DNA of 64,000 nucleotides, from the NCBI RefSeq assembly GCF_030219325.1, contig NZ_CP126625.1:1786857-1850856 (forward strand), written 5' to 3'. Of the stretch, positions 52,560 to 61,005 are shown piece by piece. A model generated the notes under the pieces. That model saw nothing but the letters and a program-made list of their open reading frames with translations, had not been told where the DNA came from and ran no database searches. Every line of letters starts with the position of its first letter. Within the stretch, counting starts at the first letter, position 1. Origin of the DNA: Geothrix sp. (lineage in GTDB: Bacteria > Acidobacteriota > Holophagae > Holophagales > Holophagaceae). Position numbers and translations under genes: made by a program.

Positions 52560-52670
52560 GGCGGCTCCAGGCAGAACCCCCAGGCTACCGAAGGCTGGCG
52601 GGAAGGAGGTCACAAGGGGACTGGTATCGCAGACCACCCTAGGCGATCCTGGATGGCTTGGAGCATGCGC

Positions 52671-53468
52671 ATGAGTCTTCTGCTGGCCGTGGATGTGGGC
52701 AATACCAACGTGGTGCTGGGGATCTTCGACCTGGCCCAGGGGCCGGACGCGCCGCTGCTCCACTCCTGGCGCCTGGCCACCAGCCGCGAGCGCACCGTGG
52801 ACGAGTACGGGCTCTCGGCCCTGGCCCTCATGCGCCACCAGGGCATCGAGGCCAGCCAGATCAAGCACGTGGCCATCTCCTGCGTGGTGCCCCCCCTGCA
52901 TCCCGTGCTCATGAGCCTCGCCAAGACCTTCTTCCACGTGGACGCCTTCTACGTCGAGCCCGGCGTGAAGACCGGCGTGAAGGTGCTCATCGACAACCCG
53001 TCGGAGCTGGGTGCCGACCGCTTGGTGAACGCCGTGGCGGGCATCGAGAAGTTCGGGGCGCCCCTCATCGTGGTGGACTTCGGCACCGCCACGACCTTCG
53101 ACGTGATCAATGCCAAGAAGGAATACCTGGGCGGCCTCATCTGCCCGGGCCTGAAGATCAGCGCCGATGCCCTGTTCCAGCGGGCCAGCCGCCTGCCGCG
53201 GGTGGAGATCGCCGAGCCCGACCGCCTGGTGGGCCGGAATACCGTCCAGGCCATGCAGTCCGGCATCTTCTACGGCTACGTGGGCCTGGTGGACGGCATC
53301 CTGGACCGCCTGCTGGAGGAGTGCCCCGAGGCCAAGGTGGCCGCCACGGGCGGTCTGGGGCAGGTCATCGCGCCCCACACCAGGCACATCAAGCACATCG
53401 CCCCGAACCTCACCCTGGATGGCCTGCGCATCCTCTGGTTCCGCAACCAGGGCAGCGGTCGGAAGTAG
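52671..53468 (+). CDS. coaX: type III pantothenate kinase
   Basis: A 265-residue kinase for the first step of CoA synthesis. I chose the ATG at 52671 because GGAG lies seven bases upstream and the family begins MSLLLAVDVGNTNVVLG; an ATG six bases earlier is too close to the GGAG. Other motifs are DNPSELGADRLVNAVA, VVDFGTATTFDVIN, GGLICPGLKISADALFQRA and ATGGLGQVIAPHT, which bind pantothenate, K+ and ATP. birA starts right after its stop. Confidence 0.95.
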   Translation: MSLLLAVDVGNTNVVLGIFDLAQGPDAPLLHSWRLATSRERTVDEYGLSALALMRHQGIEASQIKHVAISCVVPPLHPVLMSLAKTFFHVDAFYVEPGVKTGVKVLIDNPSELGADRLVNAVAGIEKFGAPLIVVDFGTATTFDVINAKKEYLGGLICPGLKISADALFQRASRLPRVEIAEPDRLVGRNTVQAMQSGIFYGYVGLVDGILDRLLEECPEAKVAATGGLGQVIAPHTRHIKHIAPNLTLDGLRILWFRNQGSGRK

Positions 53469-53469
53469 C

Positions 53470-54141
53470 ATGCCGGTGCCGCTGATCCGGCTGGCCGTGG
53501 TGGACTCCACCCAGGCCTTCCTCCGGCGGAACCCCCAACTGGGCTTCTGCACGGTACTCGCCGACCGGCAGAGCGAAGGGCGGGGTCGCCAGGGCAACCG
53601 CTGGGAGAGCGCCGCCGGAGAGGGCCTCTGGATGTCTGCCGCCCTGCCGGCCCCGGCCGGCGTGGCCCCGGGCCTCGTCCTCCAGCGGGCCATGGCCGCC
53701 ACCGCCCGAGTGCTGGATCCCGAGGGTCGAGCCCTGGGCCTCAAGTGGCCCAATGACCTGGTGGCCCGGAAAGAGGGCCGTCTGGTGAAGCTGGGGGGCA
53801 TCCTGGGCGAGCAGGTCGGCGGGCGGCTCATCCTCGGGCTGGGGGTGAACTTGACGGGGGCCCCGGAGATCCCCGGCCGGGCCGTGCCACCCGCCTGCCT
53901 GGCGGACCTGGGGTTCCGCGGCCTGGATCCAGTCGAGTTGGCTGGCGCTATCGTTCATCTATGGACTGATTTGACGGAAAACATTCAACTCCTTTTCCAG
54001 TGGCCGGAGTCGGGTGATGCCCTGCGCTGGGAGGACGGGCAGGGCACCTGTCTGGGCTGGGAGTCCGATGGGCGGCTGAAGGTGGCCACGGCCGAGGGGA
54101 TCCGGCGGCTCAGCGCGGGGGACGTGGCCGGGCTGGCCTGA
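53470..54141 (+). CDS. birA: biotin--[acetyl-CoA-carboxylase] ligase
   Basis: A 223-residue biotin protein ligase of the short type, without the DNA-binding domain that makes E. coli BirA a repressor. VVDSTQAFLRRN starts the catalytic domain, GRGRQGNRWES binds biotinyl-AMP, LKWPNDLVARK follows, and a small C-terminal beta domain ends the protein. GGAAG precedes the ATG, one base after the coaX stop, so the pair is cotranscribed: one gene for CoA synthesis and one for biotin attachment. Confidence 0.9.
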   Translation: MPVPLIRLAVVDSTQAFLRRNPQLGFCTVLADRQSEGRGRQGNRWESAAGEGLWMSAALPAPAGVAPGLVLQRAMAATARVLDPEGRALGLKWPNDLVARKEGRLVKLGGILGEQVGGRLILGLGVNLTGAPEIPGRAVPPACLADLGFRGLDPVELAGAIVHLWTDLTENIQLLFQWPESGDALRWEDGQGTCLGWESDGRLKVATAEGIRRLSAGDVAGLA

Positions 54142-55344
54142 TCAGAGTACCGACCGGATCTCGGTTTCGCTGAGGATCCTCGGACTGTTCTTGGCGGTCT
54201 GGAGGATGCGGTCGACGCGTTCGGGGCTGGGATCATAGCCGTTCATCTCGAGCCAGTAGACGACATTGCTGTGGCCGGCCATGGGGCCGATTTCGATCTC
54301 CTGGCGTCGGCCCACCAAGGCCGCTGGGACCCCGGAGTACACGGCATCGGCCAGTTCCACATCCCCGCGGTGCAGGGCCTTCACGATGGCGGCGGCATGG
54401 ACGCCGGTACCGGTGCGGAAGGCATCCCGGCCCAGCACGGGGTAGTTGGCCGGGATCTCCACGTCGCACAGTTCGGCCACCAGCTCGGCCAGGGCGGGCA
54501 GGTCCGAGAGGTCCCCCTTGGGAAAGCCCATGAGGTGCAGGTTGATCATGAGCTGATCCATGGCGACGTTGCCGCAGCGCTCGCCGATGCCGAGGATGCT
54601 GCCGTGCAGCCGGTCCGCGCCCGCCTCGAAGGCGGCGATGGCGTTGGCCACGCCCAGGCCCCGGTCGTTGTGGCCGTGCCAGTCGATGCGCACCGAGCGA
54701 TCCTTCACCACCTCGTCCTTGATGAACCGCAGCAGGCGCCGCACGCCATCGGGGGTGGCGTGGCCACAGGTGTCCGACAGGCAGATGGACTGGGCGCCCT
54801 CGTCCAGGGCGGCGCTGTAGATGGCCTTGAGCACATCCGGCCGGGCCCGGGTGCTGTCCTCGGTCACCATCATCACGGGCACTTCCTGACGGCGGCAGAA
54901 GGCGATGGCCTTGCGGGCCGTGGCCACCAGAAAGCCCAGGTCCCAGCCCTCCACGTCCATGCGGATGGGGCTGGAGCCCAGGAAGGCGCCCGCTTCGAGG
55001 GGCATGCCAGCCCGCTGCTGGATCTCGGCCACCTGGGCGAGGTCGGCCTCCAGGGTGCGGACGGCGACATTGGGGGAGATGGGCAGGCGGTGGTCCCGGA
55101 TCTCCACCATGAGGGCCCGCACGGCCGCCAGGGCCTTGGGGCCCGCGCCAGGCATGCCGAGGTCCACGGCATCCACCCCCAGGCGGGCCAGGCGATGGGT
55201 GAGATCCCGTTTGGCGGCGATGTCGGGATCGCGGACCGAGGGGCTCTGCAGGCCGTCCCGCAGGGTCTCGTCGTTCAGCAGGGGGATCCGGTCGCCCCTG
55301 GCGGGAAGGCCGTTCCAGTCGTTGATCAGTTCGTCGAGGGTCAT
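54142..55344 (-). CDS. DRE-TIM metallolyase, LeuA/homocitrate synthase family
   Basis: A 400-residue Claisen-condensing enzyme. NDETLRDGLQSP is the DRE-type substrate and metal motif, DWHGHNDRGLGVANAI supplies the HxH metal ligands, and GIGERCGNVAMDQLM is the downstream family signature. The length and the absence of a ~120-residue regulatory domain resemble LeuA-like proteins rather than full-length isopropylmalate synthase. Isopropylmalate, homocitrate, citramalate or Re-citrate synthesis are all possible and not decided by sequence. It starts 7 bases after the Ppx/GppA gene and shares its strand, with no leu genes nearby. Confidence 0.82.
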   Translation of the reverse strand: MTLDELINDWNGLPARGDRIPLLNDETLRDGLQSPSVRDPDIAAKRDLTHRLARLGVDAVDLGMPGAGPKALAAVRALMVEIRDHRLPISPNVAVRTLEADLAQVAEIQQRAGMPLEAGAFLGSSPIRMDVEGWDLGFLVATARKAIAFCRRQEVPVMMVTEDSTRARPDVLKAIYSAALDEGAQSICLSDTCGHATPDGVRRLLRFIKDEVVKDRSVRIDWHGHNDRGLGVANAIAAFEAGADRLHGSILGIGERCGNVAMDQLMINLHLMGFPKGDLSDLPALAELVAELCDVEIPANYPVLGRDAFRTGTGVHAAAIVKALHRGDVELADAVYSGVPAALVGRRQEIEIGPMAGHSNVVYWLEMNGYDPSPERVDRILQTAKNSPRILSETEIRSVL

Positions 55345-55351
55345 GGAGAAA

Positions 55352-56848
55352 CTAGACTACGGTGACTTCAATCCAGCGGTCCAGCAGGGTTCCCAGGAGG
55401 GCGCCCTTGTCGAGGAAGGCCTCCATCTCCGGATCGACGTCTCCGGCGGCATCCAGGATGAGGTGCAGGCGCTGGTCGTCCACTTCCACGGCCAGGTGGC
55501 GCACGGACTGCCGCCGCCGCCGGTCAAGGGCATCGGCGGCGCGGAGGATGGCCGCCAGCTTGCGCACCACCTGGCGGTGCCAGGGCGCCAGGGCCCGGAA
55601 GGCCTCGTGCTTCGCGTGATGGGGCGCCTTGCCCCGGTGGAAGCGCACCACCTGGGCCAGCAGGTCCACCTCCTCCGGCCAGAAACCGGGCAGGGCGGCA
55701 TTGCGGACGAGGTATTCCCCGTGCTTGTGATGGCCCTTCTCGGCGATGGAGAAGCCGATGTCGTGCAGACGGGCCGCGTAGGCCAGCCACTGGCGCTCGG
55801 TGTCGCCCAGCTCGAAGTGGGGCTGCAGGGAGGTGAAGAGCTCATCGGCCAGCCGGGCCACGTGGCGGCTGTGGCCCGGGTCCGGGTCAAGCCGGGCGGC
55901 TAGCTGTTCGACGGAGGCCCGGCGGCGGTCCGCCAGCGGCGGGATGGCGGCGCCGCCGTGCTTGAGGGCCTCCCAGATCATGCCCTCGCGCAGGCCCACG
56001 GGCAGGTGGCGCAGGGGCGGGCAGCCCAGCCACTCCATCAGCGAGAGTGCCCAGATGGCGCCCACGTGCAGCACCTCGGCTCGCTTGGGATCGATCCCCA
56101 GGCGCTCGATGCGCTGCTGGGCATCCGTGCGCCAGAGCCGGAGGGTGAAGTCCCGGAGCTGCTCGATGGTCAGGGGCTGGCCTGCCGGAACTCCCTTCAT
56201 GAGCTCCTCCAGGGTCCCGGAGGTGCCCAGAATCAGGGCCGGTTCGGGCAGGACGGAAGGCAGGTCCTTGCGGGCCTTCTTCAGGATGCGGCGGATCATC
56301 TTCCGGAGTTGCCTGAGGTCGGTCGCCGTGGGGGGATTGGCGGTCTGGGCCGCGTCCGCCAGCCGCTGCAGGCCCCAGGGCAGCGAGATGCTGGCCGCCA
56401 CGCGGCCGCCCTGCACCCAGGTCAGCTCGGTGCTGCCGCCGCCGATGTCCACCAGCGCCACGGGCTCCGGCGGGAAGGGGATCGCGTGGGAGACGGCCTG
56501 GTGGATGAGGCGGGCCTCCTCTTCGCCGGAGATCACCTGGATGGGAATGCCGAGCTTTTCGGCCTCCAGCACGAAGGCCTGGGCGTTGTTCGCGTCGCGC
56601 AGGGCCGCCGTGCCGCAGGCCATGATGGTGTCGCAGCCGAAATCCCGGATGAGCCTGGCCATCTGTCCCAGGGCCTCGAGGCCGGCGCGGAAGGCTTCGG
56701 GTCCGATCTCCCCCGACTTCGCCTCGCCCCTGGCCAGGCGCACCATGGCCTTCTCCCGGGCCATCACGCGCTGACCGCCCATGGGATCGGCTTCCACCAC
56801 CATCATGTGGATGGAGTTCGACCCGACATCGATGGCTGCGATCCGCAT
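55352..56848 (-). CDS. ppx: Ppx/GppA exopolyphosphatase-like with HD domain
   Basis: A 498-residue member of the ASKHA phosphatase family. The ATG at 56848 opens directly into AAIDVGSNSIHMMV; the frame remains open upstream but on the wrong strand of another gene. SGEEEARLIHQ, ALVDIGGGSTELTW and GTSGTLEELM form the active site, and the C-terminal HD-like helical domain has LHDIGFSIAEKGHHKHGEYL. It hydrolyses polyphosphate or pppGpp. Given the phosphate locus in this window, polyphosphate is plausible, but that link is inference. Confidence 0.9.
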   Translation of the reverse strand: MRIAAIDVGSNSIHMMVVEADPMGGQRVMAREKAMVRLARGEAKSGEIGPEAFRAGLEALGQMARLIRDFGCDTIMACGTAALRDANNAQAFVLEAEKLGIPIQVISGEEEARLIHQAVSHAIPFPPEPVALVDIGGGSTELTWVQGGRVAASISLPWGLQRLADAAQTANPPTATDLRQLRKMIRRILKKARKDLPSVLPEPALILGTSGTLEELMKGVPAGQPLTIEQLRDFTLRLWRTDAQQRIERLGIDPKRAEVLHVGAIWALSLMEWLGCPPLRHLPVGLREGMIWEALKHGGAAIPPLADRRRASVEQLAARLDPDPGHSRHVARLADELFTSLQPHFELGDTERQWLAYAARLHDIGFSIAEKGHHKHGEYLVRNAALPGFWPEEVDLLAQVVRFHRGKAPHHAKHEAFRALAPWHRQVVRKLAAILRAADALDRRRRQSVRHLAVEVDDQRLHLILDAAGDVDPEMEAFLDKGALLGTLLDRWIEVTVV

Positions 56849-56902
56849 GGGACGATTGTGGCCAATGCCGCCATCCTTGAGGCGGGAATCTTTGGAGGGA
56901 CC

Positions 56903-57832
56903 TTGCTGAAGCGACTGCTGATCCTGCTGATTACCCTGCCGCTCCCGGCGCAGAAGGTCGCCCTCAGCCTGGACGATGCCCCCTTCCTGCGGCCCGCGCC
57001 CCGGATGGCCGCACCGGCCCAGCACCAGGCCATGCTGGCTGCCCTGAAGGCACGGAAGGTCCAGGCCATCCTGTTCACCAACGGCGTCAATGGCGGCGAT
57101 TCCCGCGAGGGGAAGGCGATCTTCCAGGCCTGGAGCCAGGCCGGACACCTGCTGGCCAACCACAGCTACAGCCACTGGGACCTCAACCGCGACGAGGTGA
57201 CCCTCGATGCCTATGAGGCGGACGTCCTCAAGGGAGAGGCCCTGATCCGGGACCTGCCCGGGTTCACGAAGCGCTACCGCTACCCCTTCCTCCGGGCCGG
57301 CAATACGGCCGCCAAGCGGGACGGCTTCTATGCCTTCCTGACGGCCCGGGGCGACGCCATCGGCCACGTGAGCATCGACACGGCGGACTGGCTGCTGGAC
57401 GAACGCCTGCGGAAGCGCCTGGAGCGGGAACCCTCTGCGGATCTGGCGCCCTACCGCGACCTCTACCTGAAGCACCTCTGGGCCTGCGCCCGGTTCTACG
57501 ATGCCTGGAGTCGCGAGGTCTTCGGCCGGGAGATCCCCCACGTCATCCTCGTGCACAGCCGCCTGCTGAACGGCCTCTTCCTGGGGGACGTCATCGACTT
57601 CTTCCGCGCCAAAGGCTGGACGTGGATTGGACCCAGCGAGGCCTTCCAGGATCCGGCCTACGCCCTGATGCCGAAGAACTTGCCAGGGGGCGAGGCCCTG
57701 GCCGATGCCGTGGCCGCCGAACGGGGGCAGCAGGGGTTTGTGCAGGCCTGGCGAGCCAAGGCCACGGATCCCGACGACCTGCTGTTCTCTGAGGGCCGGC
57801 TGACGGAGCGCCTGGACAAGCTGGGACTGTGA
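56903..57832 (+). CDS. secreted polysaccharide deacetylase
   Basis: A 309-residue protein. The TTG at 56903 has GGAGG four bases upstream and opens a signal peptide (LLILLITLPLPAQ). The NodB-homology motifs are VALSLDDAPFL (motif 1, TFDD-like), NHSYSHWDL (motif 2, metal His) and YRYPFLRAGNT (motif 3). A long helical C-terminal part with HVILVHSRLLNGLFLGDVID (motif 5-like) follows. It probably removes acetyl groups from a periplasmic glycan. It is divergent from ppx, with 54 bases between the starts. Confidence 0.85.
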   Translation: MLKRLLILLITLPLPAQKVALSLDDAPFLRPAPRMAAPAQHQAMLAALKARKVQAILFTNGVNGGDSREGKAIFQAWSQAGHLLANHSYSHWDLNRDEVTLDAYEADVLKGEALIRDLPGFTKRYRYPFLRAGNTAAKRDGFYAFLTARGDAIGHVSIDTADWLLDERLRKRLEREPSADLAPYRDLYLKHLWACARFYDAWSREVFGREIPHVILVHSRLLNGLFLGDVIDFFRAKGWTWIGPSEAFQDPAYALMPKNLPGGEALADAVAAERGQQGFVQAWRAKATDPDDLLFSEGRLTERLDKLGL

Positions 57833-57892
57833 GCCGGGGCGCTGAACTGTGGTGAAATGGGGATCCATCCATCCACAAAGAAGGAGCCGCGC

Positions 57893-59089
57893 ATGCTTCA
57901 CCGTTGGCAGATCGGGTTCATCCTTGGCCTGGGCCTGCTGGCCGGCCAACCGGCCCAGCCCCGGAACCAGGCCTGGGTCCTGGCCCTGGACGGGCGCGGC
58001 GCCATGGTGGGCGACCTGAAGCCAGAAGAGTTCCGTGTGAAGGTCGATGGCAAGATACAAACCCCGATCCAGGTGAAGACGCCGGCCCAGACCGCGGAGG
58101 CCGCCCAGTCCTGGGTTCTGGTCTTCGAACCCATCCGGGATACGAACATGCGTGCCACGGCCTTCATCGCGGCGGCGGATTTCCTGACGAAGGTTCCGGA
58201 CGGAGACCGTGTATTCATCGTGATCCGGGGCAAGGACTCCCTGGAGTCGCTGATGCCGGGCTTTTCGTTGCGGCGCGGGCTCTGGGCAGAGGCGCTGGCC
58301 AAGGTGCCGAACCTGCTGCCCGAGGGACTAGTGGGGATCTCCAAGGAATCCCTCCAGGGCGCGGGATATCGAGCGGACTTCACGGATGCGGCGGACGGTT
58401 CACCGGGTCAGGAGGCCCTGACGGCCCTGCTCGTCCAGTTCCGGAGTGGCGCTCCCGGTTGGGCGAAGGGAACCATCGATCAGCGGGGAGTCAGCGTCCT
58501 CGATCGGCTCAACCTGAACAACCCTGGGTTTGTTTCTGGACTGCTCGCGACGGTGGCCCGCGAAGCGAAAGTTCTGGGTGGAATCATCGATCAGTTGGCC
58601 TCGATGCCCGGCCAAAAGCACCTGGTGGTCTTCTCTCGGTGTGAAGCAGACGATCTCACCCATCCGAGTGTCAAACAGGCTGCGACACGACCTGATCGCA
58701 GGCCCGGTGACACGACTGGCACAGGTTTCGTACGGGAAAGGGGCGACATGGGAGGGCCCGCCGAAGCGGCCTCCTTGGCCACCCGCGACTTGACTCTGCT
58801 CCAGGCCGATTTGAAGGCCAGGGCCGTCTCCGCTGGCGTCACGCTCTACTCCGTGGCGGGGGCCGGCCAGAATGTCATGGGGCAGATCGGCACCATTGCC
58901 CCCGCCACCGGTGGCTTCGCCTTTCCCCTGAGCATCGGAGTGGAGACCCAGTTCGGTCAGGGCATCCAGGTGTTCGGCTCCCGCTACCTGGTGCAATGGC
59001 GTGAGGATGCCGCCCCTGGCACACCCGTGACCCTGGAGGTCACCACCACCCGCAAGGATGTGAAACTGGTCGTCCAGTCTCTCCGGTAG
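57893..59089 (+). CDS. VWFA-related secreted protein (acidobacterial type)
   Basis: A 398-residue protein. AGGAG precedes the ATG at 57893, and a signal peptide follows. The first domain strand ALDGRGAMVGDLKPEEFRVK, then VDGKIQTPIQV, matches the start of the VWFA-related domain that is strongly expanded in Acidobacteriota. The VWA fold continues (RDTNMRATAFIAAADFLTKV, DRVFIVIRG, GQKHLVVFSRCE), but the metal-binding DxSxS site is replaced by FEPIRDTN, so a MIDAS metal is unlikely. The C-terminus (GSRYLVQWREDAAPGTPVTL) is usual for the family. The function of these proteins is not known. Confidence 0.8.
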   Translation: MLHRWQIGFILGLGLLAGQPAQPRNQAWVLALDGRGAMVGDLKPEEFRVKVDGKIQTPIQVKTPAQTAEAAQSWVLVFEPIRDTNMRATAFIAAADFLTKVPDGDRVFIVIRGKDSLESLMPGFSLRRGLWAEALAKVPNLLPEGLVGISKESLQGAGYRADFTDAADGSPGQEALTALLVQFRSGAPGWAKGTIDQRGVSVLDRLNLNNPGFVSGLLATVAREAKVLGGIIDQLASMPGQKHLVVFSRCEADDLTHPSVKQAATRPDRRPGDTTGTGFVRERGDMGGPAEAASLATRDLTLLQADLKARAVSAGVTLYSVAGAGQNVMGQIGTIAPATGGFAFPLSIGVETQFGQGIQVFGSRYLVQWREDAAPGTPVTLEVTTTRKDVKLVVQSLR

Positions 59090-59105
59090 GGGCAGGCCCA
59101 AAAAG

Positions 59106-59144
59106 TACGAACCGGTTCGTTGACAAATTACGAATCAGTTCGTA
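59106..59144 (+). promoter_or_regulatory. twin BlaI-type operators
   Basis: Two dyads stand 23 bases apart centre to centre. The first, ACGAACCGGTTCGT (59107-59120), is a perfect palindrome. The second, TACGAATCAGTTCGTA (59129-59144), has perfect 6-base arms. They flank and cover the promoter elements, so a repressor bound here would block RNA polymerase. The gene directly downstream encodes a BlaI/MecI repressor, the natural ligand. Confidence 0.8.
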
Positions 59145-59148
59145 TGTT
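59120..59148 (+). promoter_or_regulatory. sigma-70 promoter of the blaI-like gene
   Basis: A perfect -35 TTGACA at 59120-59125 is followed after 17 bases by TATGTT at 59143-59148. The start of transcription would be near 59155, 18 bases ahead of the coding ATG. It is the strongest promoter match I can see in the window and lies inside the twin operators. Confidence 0.75.
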
Positions 59149-59172
59149 GTTTCCAGATCCCCTGGAGGCCCC

Positions 59173-59559
59173 ATGTCCACCGCGCCCATCCGCCCTTCCG
59201 ATGGTGAGCTCGCCATCCTGCGGGTGCTCTGGTCGCAGGGCCCCTCGACCGTGCGGGACGTGCACACCGAACTGTCGAAGGACCGGGACATGGGCTACAC
59301 CACCGTGCTGAAGCTCATGCAGATCATGGTGGAGAAGGGCCTGGTGGCAAGGGACGAACGCGCGCGCTCCCACACCTACCGGCCACTCCAGGGTGAAGCC
59401 GAGACCCAGCGCTGCCTGCTGAAGGAGCTCCTGCACAAGGCCTTCGCCGGTAGCCGTCGGGAGTTGGTCCTCCAGGCCCTCGAAGCCGAGCCCGCCTCGG
59501 CCGAGGAACTGGAGGACATCCGCCAGCTGCTGAACCAGGCCAAGGGGAGGATCCGATGA
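59173..59559 (+). CDS. BlaI/MecI/CopY-family transcriptional repressor
   Basis: A 128-residue winged-helix repressor. DGELAILRVLWSQGPSTVRD and GYTTVLKLMQIMVEKGLVAR form the DNA-binding domain, with ERARSHTYRPL as the wing, and the C-terminal helices (LKELLHKAFAGSRRELVLQA) dimerise. In the beta-lactamase systems the M56 sensor protease triggers cleavage of the repressor. Here the next gene, overlapping by ATGA, encodes an M56 protease. GGAGG precedes the ATG. Autoregulation through the twin operators is expected. Confidence 0.9.
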   Translation: MSTAPIRPSDGELAILRVLWSQGPSTVRDVHTELSKDRDMGYTTVLKLMQIMVEKGLVARDERARSHTYRPLQGEAETQRCLLKELLHKAFAGSRRELVLQALEAEPASAEELEDIRQLLNQAKGRIR

Positions 59560-60866
59560 ACGAGCTGGCTTCGATCCCCCTCCTCCGGGCCATGGGCTGG
59601 ACCCTGCTCCACAGCCTCTGGCAGGGCGCACTGGCGGGTCTGCTGGCAGCCGTGGCGCTGCGTCTGGCGCGACACCGTTCAGCAGAATTCCGCTATGCCC
59701 TCGCCGCAGGGGCGCTCGGCCTGCTGGTGCTCGCCTTCGCGGGGACCCTGGTCTGGCTCTCTGCCGGCGGCGATCCCCTGGCTGGGGCCGACGCCGTGCT
59801 CATCACCCCCCTGGCTGAGGGGCGCGGGGCTTCCGGTTGGCTGCCCCAGCTGCGCCAGGCCCTAGGCCCTTGGATCCCCGGGCTGTTCCTGGCCTGGGTC
59901 CTCGGTTTTAGCCTGCGGCTCGTCCAACTGGGACGGTCCATGGCCTGGCTCTATGGCACCTGCCTCCGCAGCTTCCTGCCTCCGCCCGCCGAATGGCTGG
60001 CGCGCTTCGAGGCGCTGCGGATCCGCAGCCGCGTTCAGTTTCCTGTCCGCCTGGGGCTTTCCGACCAGGTGGATTCGCTGGTGGTGCTGGGTTGGCTCAA
60101 GCCCGTGGTGCTCGTCCCGGCTGCGGCCCTGCTGGCCCTTCCACCGGAAGGACTGGAGGCGGTGCTGGCCCATGAACTGGCCCATGTCCGCCGGGGCGAT
60201 TTCCTCGCGAACCTCGTCCAGACCTTCGCGGAAGCCCTTCTGTTCTACCACCCCGCTGTCTGGTGGCTCTCCCGGCGCATCCGCCAGGAGCGCGAGCATT
60301 GCTGCGATGACGCAGCCGTGCGGGCCTGCGGCGATCCGATCCTCTACGCCTCCGCCCTCGCCGGGCTGGAGGAACTCCGACTGCAACCCACGTTCGTTTC
60401 CGACCTGGCCCCCGCGGCCAGTGGAGGTCGTCTCATGTCCCGCACCCAGCGCCTGCTGCGCCCCCGAATCACCCACGATCCTGCGGCCCCCCTGGCCGCC
60501 CTGCTTCCCGCAATCCTGCTGGTGGCCGCCCTCGGGGCCGCCACCCTGGCCGCCTCCGACGCGCCGAAGGCCCCGACGGCAGGTCCCATGGAGACGGACT
60601 TCAAGAAGGTACGCATCAAGCACCAGCCCGAGGCCCCCCGCTATCCATCCGAAGCCAAGGCCGCCCGCATCCAGGGCACGGTGGTGGTGGTCGTCACCAT
60701 CGGCATAGATGGCAAGGTCACCGAGGCCAAGGCGGAGTCTGGTCCACCCGAGCTTCAGGCCTGCGCGGTGGACTATGCGAAGGCCTGGGAGTTCGAACCA
60801 GTCAGGGTGAAGGGGAAAGTGGTCCCCGCGCGCTTCAAGCTGACGATGCCGTTCCGTCTGAGATAG
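59556..60866 (+). CDS. M56-family metalloprotease fused to a TonB C-terminal domain
   Basis: A 436-residue membrane protein resembling BlaR1 in its first ~320 residues. Helices TLLHSLWQGALAGLLAAVAL, LAAGALGLLVLAFAGTLVWL and WIPGLFLAWVLGFSLRLVQL precede the zinc motif HELAHVRRGDFLANL (HExxH at residue 206), then REHCCDDAAVRACGD and a final helix (LAALLPAILLVAALGAATLA). Instead of a penicillin-binding sensor the C-terminus is a TonB-like domain (PEAPRYPSEAKAARIQG, VDYAKAWEFEPVRVKGKVVP). The protease should act on the BlaI-like repressor; the TonB part presumably detects or contacts an envelope partner. The domains are clear; the signal is unknown. Confidence 0.88.
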   Translation: MNELASIPLLRAMGWTLLHSLWQGALAGLLAAVALRLARHRSAEFRYALAAGALGLLVLAFAGTLVWLSAGGDPLAGADAVLITPLAEGRGASGWLPQLRQALGPWIPGLFLAWVLGFSLRLVQLGRSMAWLYGTCLRSFLPPPAEWLARFEALRIRSRVQFPVRLGLSDQVDSLVVLGWLKPVVLVPAAALLALPPEGLEAVLAHELAHVRRGDFLANLVQTFAEALLFYHPAVWWLSRRIRQEREHCCDDAAVRACGDPILYASALAGLEELRLQPTFVSDLAPAASGGRLMSRTQRLLRPRITHDPAAPLAALLPAILLVAALGAATLAASDAPKAPTAGPMETDFKKVRIKHQPEAPRYPSEAKAARIQGTVVVVVTIGIDGKVTEAKAESGPPELQACAVDYAKAWEFEPVRVKGKVVPARFKLTMPFRLR

Positions 60867-60886
60867 GGAATTCCCGTTTCCGGAGA

Positions 60887-60907
60887 GGGGGCCGAGAGGC
60901 CCCTTTT
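60887..60907 (+). terminator. rho-independent terminator after the M56-TonB gene
   Basis: GGGGCC-GAGA-GGCCCC followed by TTTT, starting 21 bases after the stop codon. A 6-bp GC stem, tetraloop and T run make a classic intrinsic terminator, closing the blaI-M56 operon. Confidence 0.8.
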
Positions 60908-61005
60908 CCGTCGGCGGGTGGGCATGGTGGAGCTTGACCTCTGGTAACCGTTGCGCGGAGTCCGAACGCCCGGCCATGCTCGATCCACAATCCCGAGGTG
61001 ATCTG

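Noticed and set aside
51108-52670. Very long plus-strand frame leading into coaX
   Set aside because: It lies opposite the tryptophanase-like gene and shows no coaX-like sequence before 52671; a shadow of that gene.
52560-53831. Minus-strand extension of the tryptophanase frame over coaX and birA
   Set aside because: It has no lyase homology and overlaps two clear genes; the ATG at 52559 with GGAG is the start.
56849-58060. Minus-strand extension of Ppx/GppA
   Set aside because: It is opposite the deacetylase gene; the conserved protein begins exactly at the ATG at 56848.
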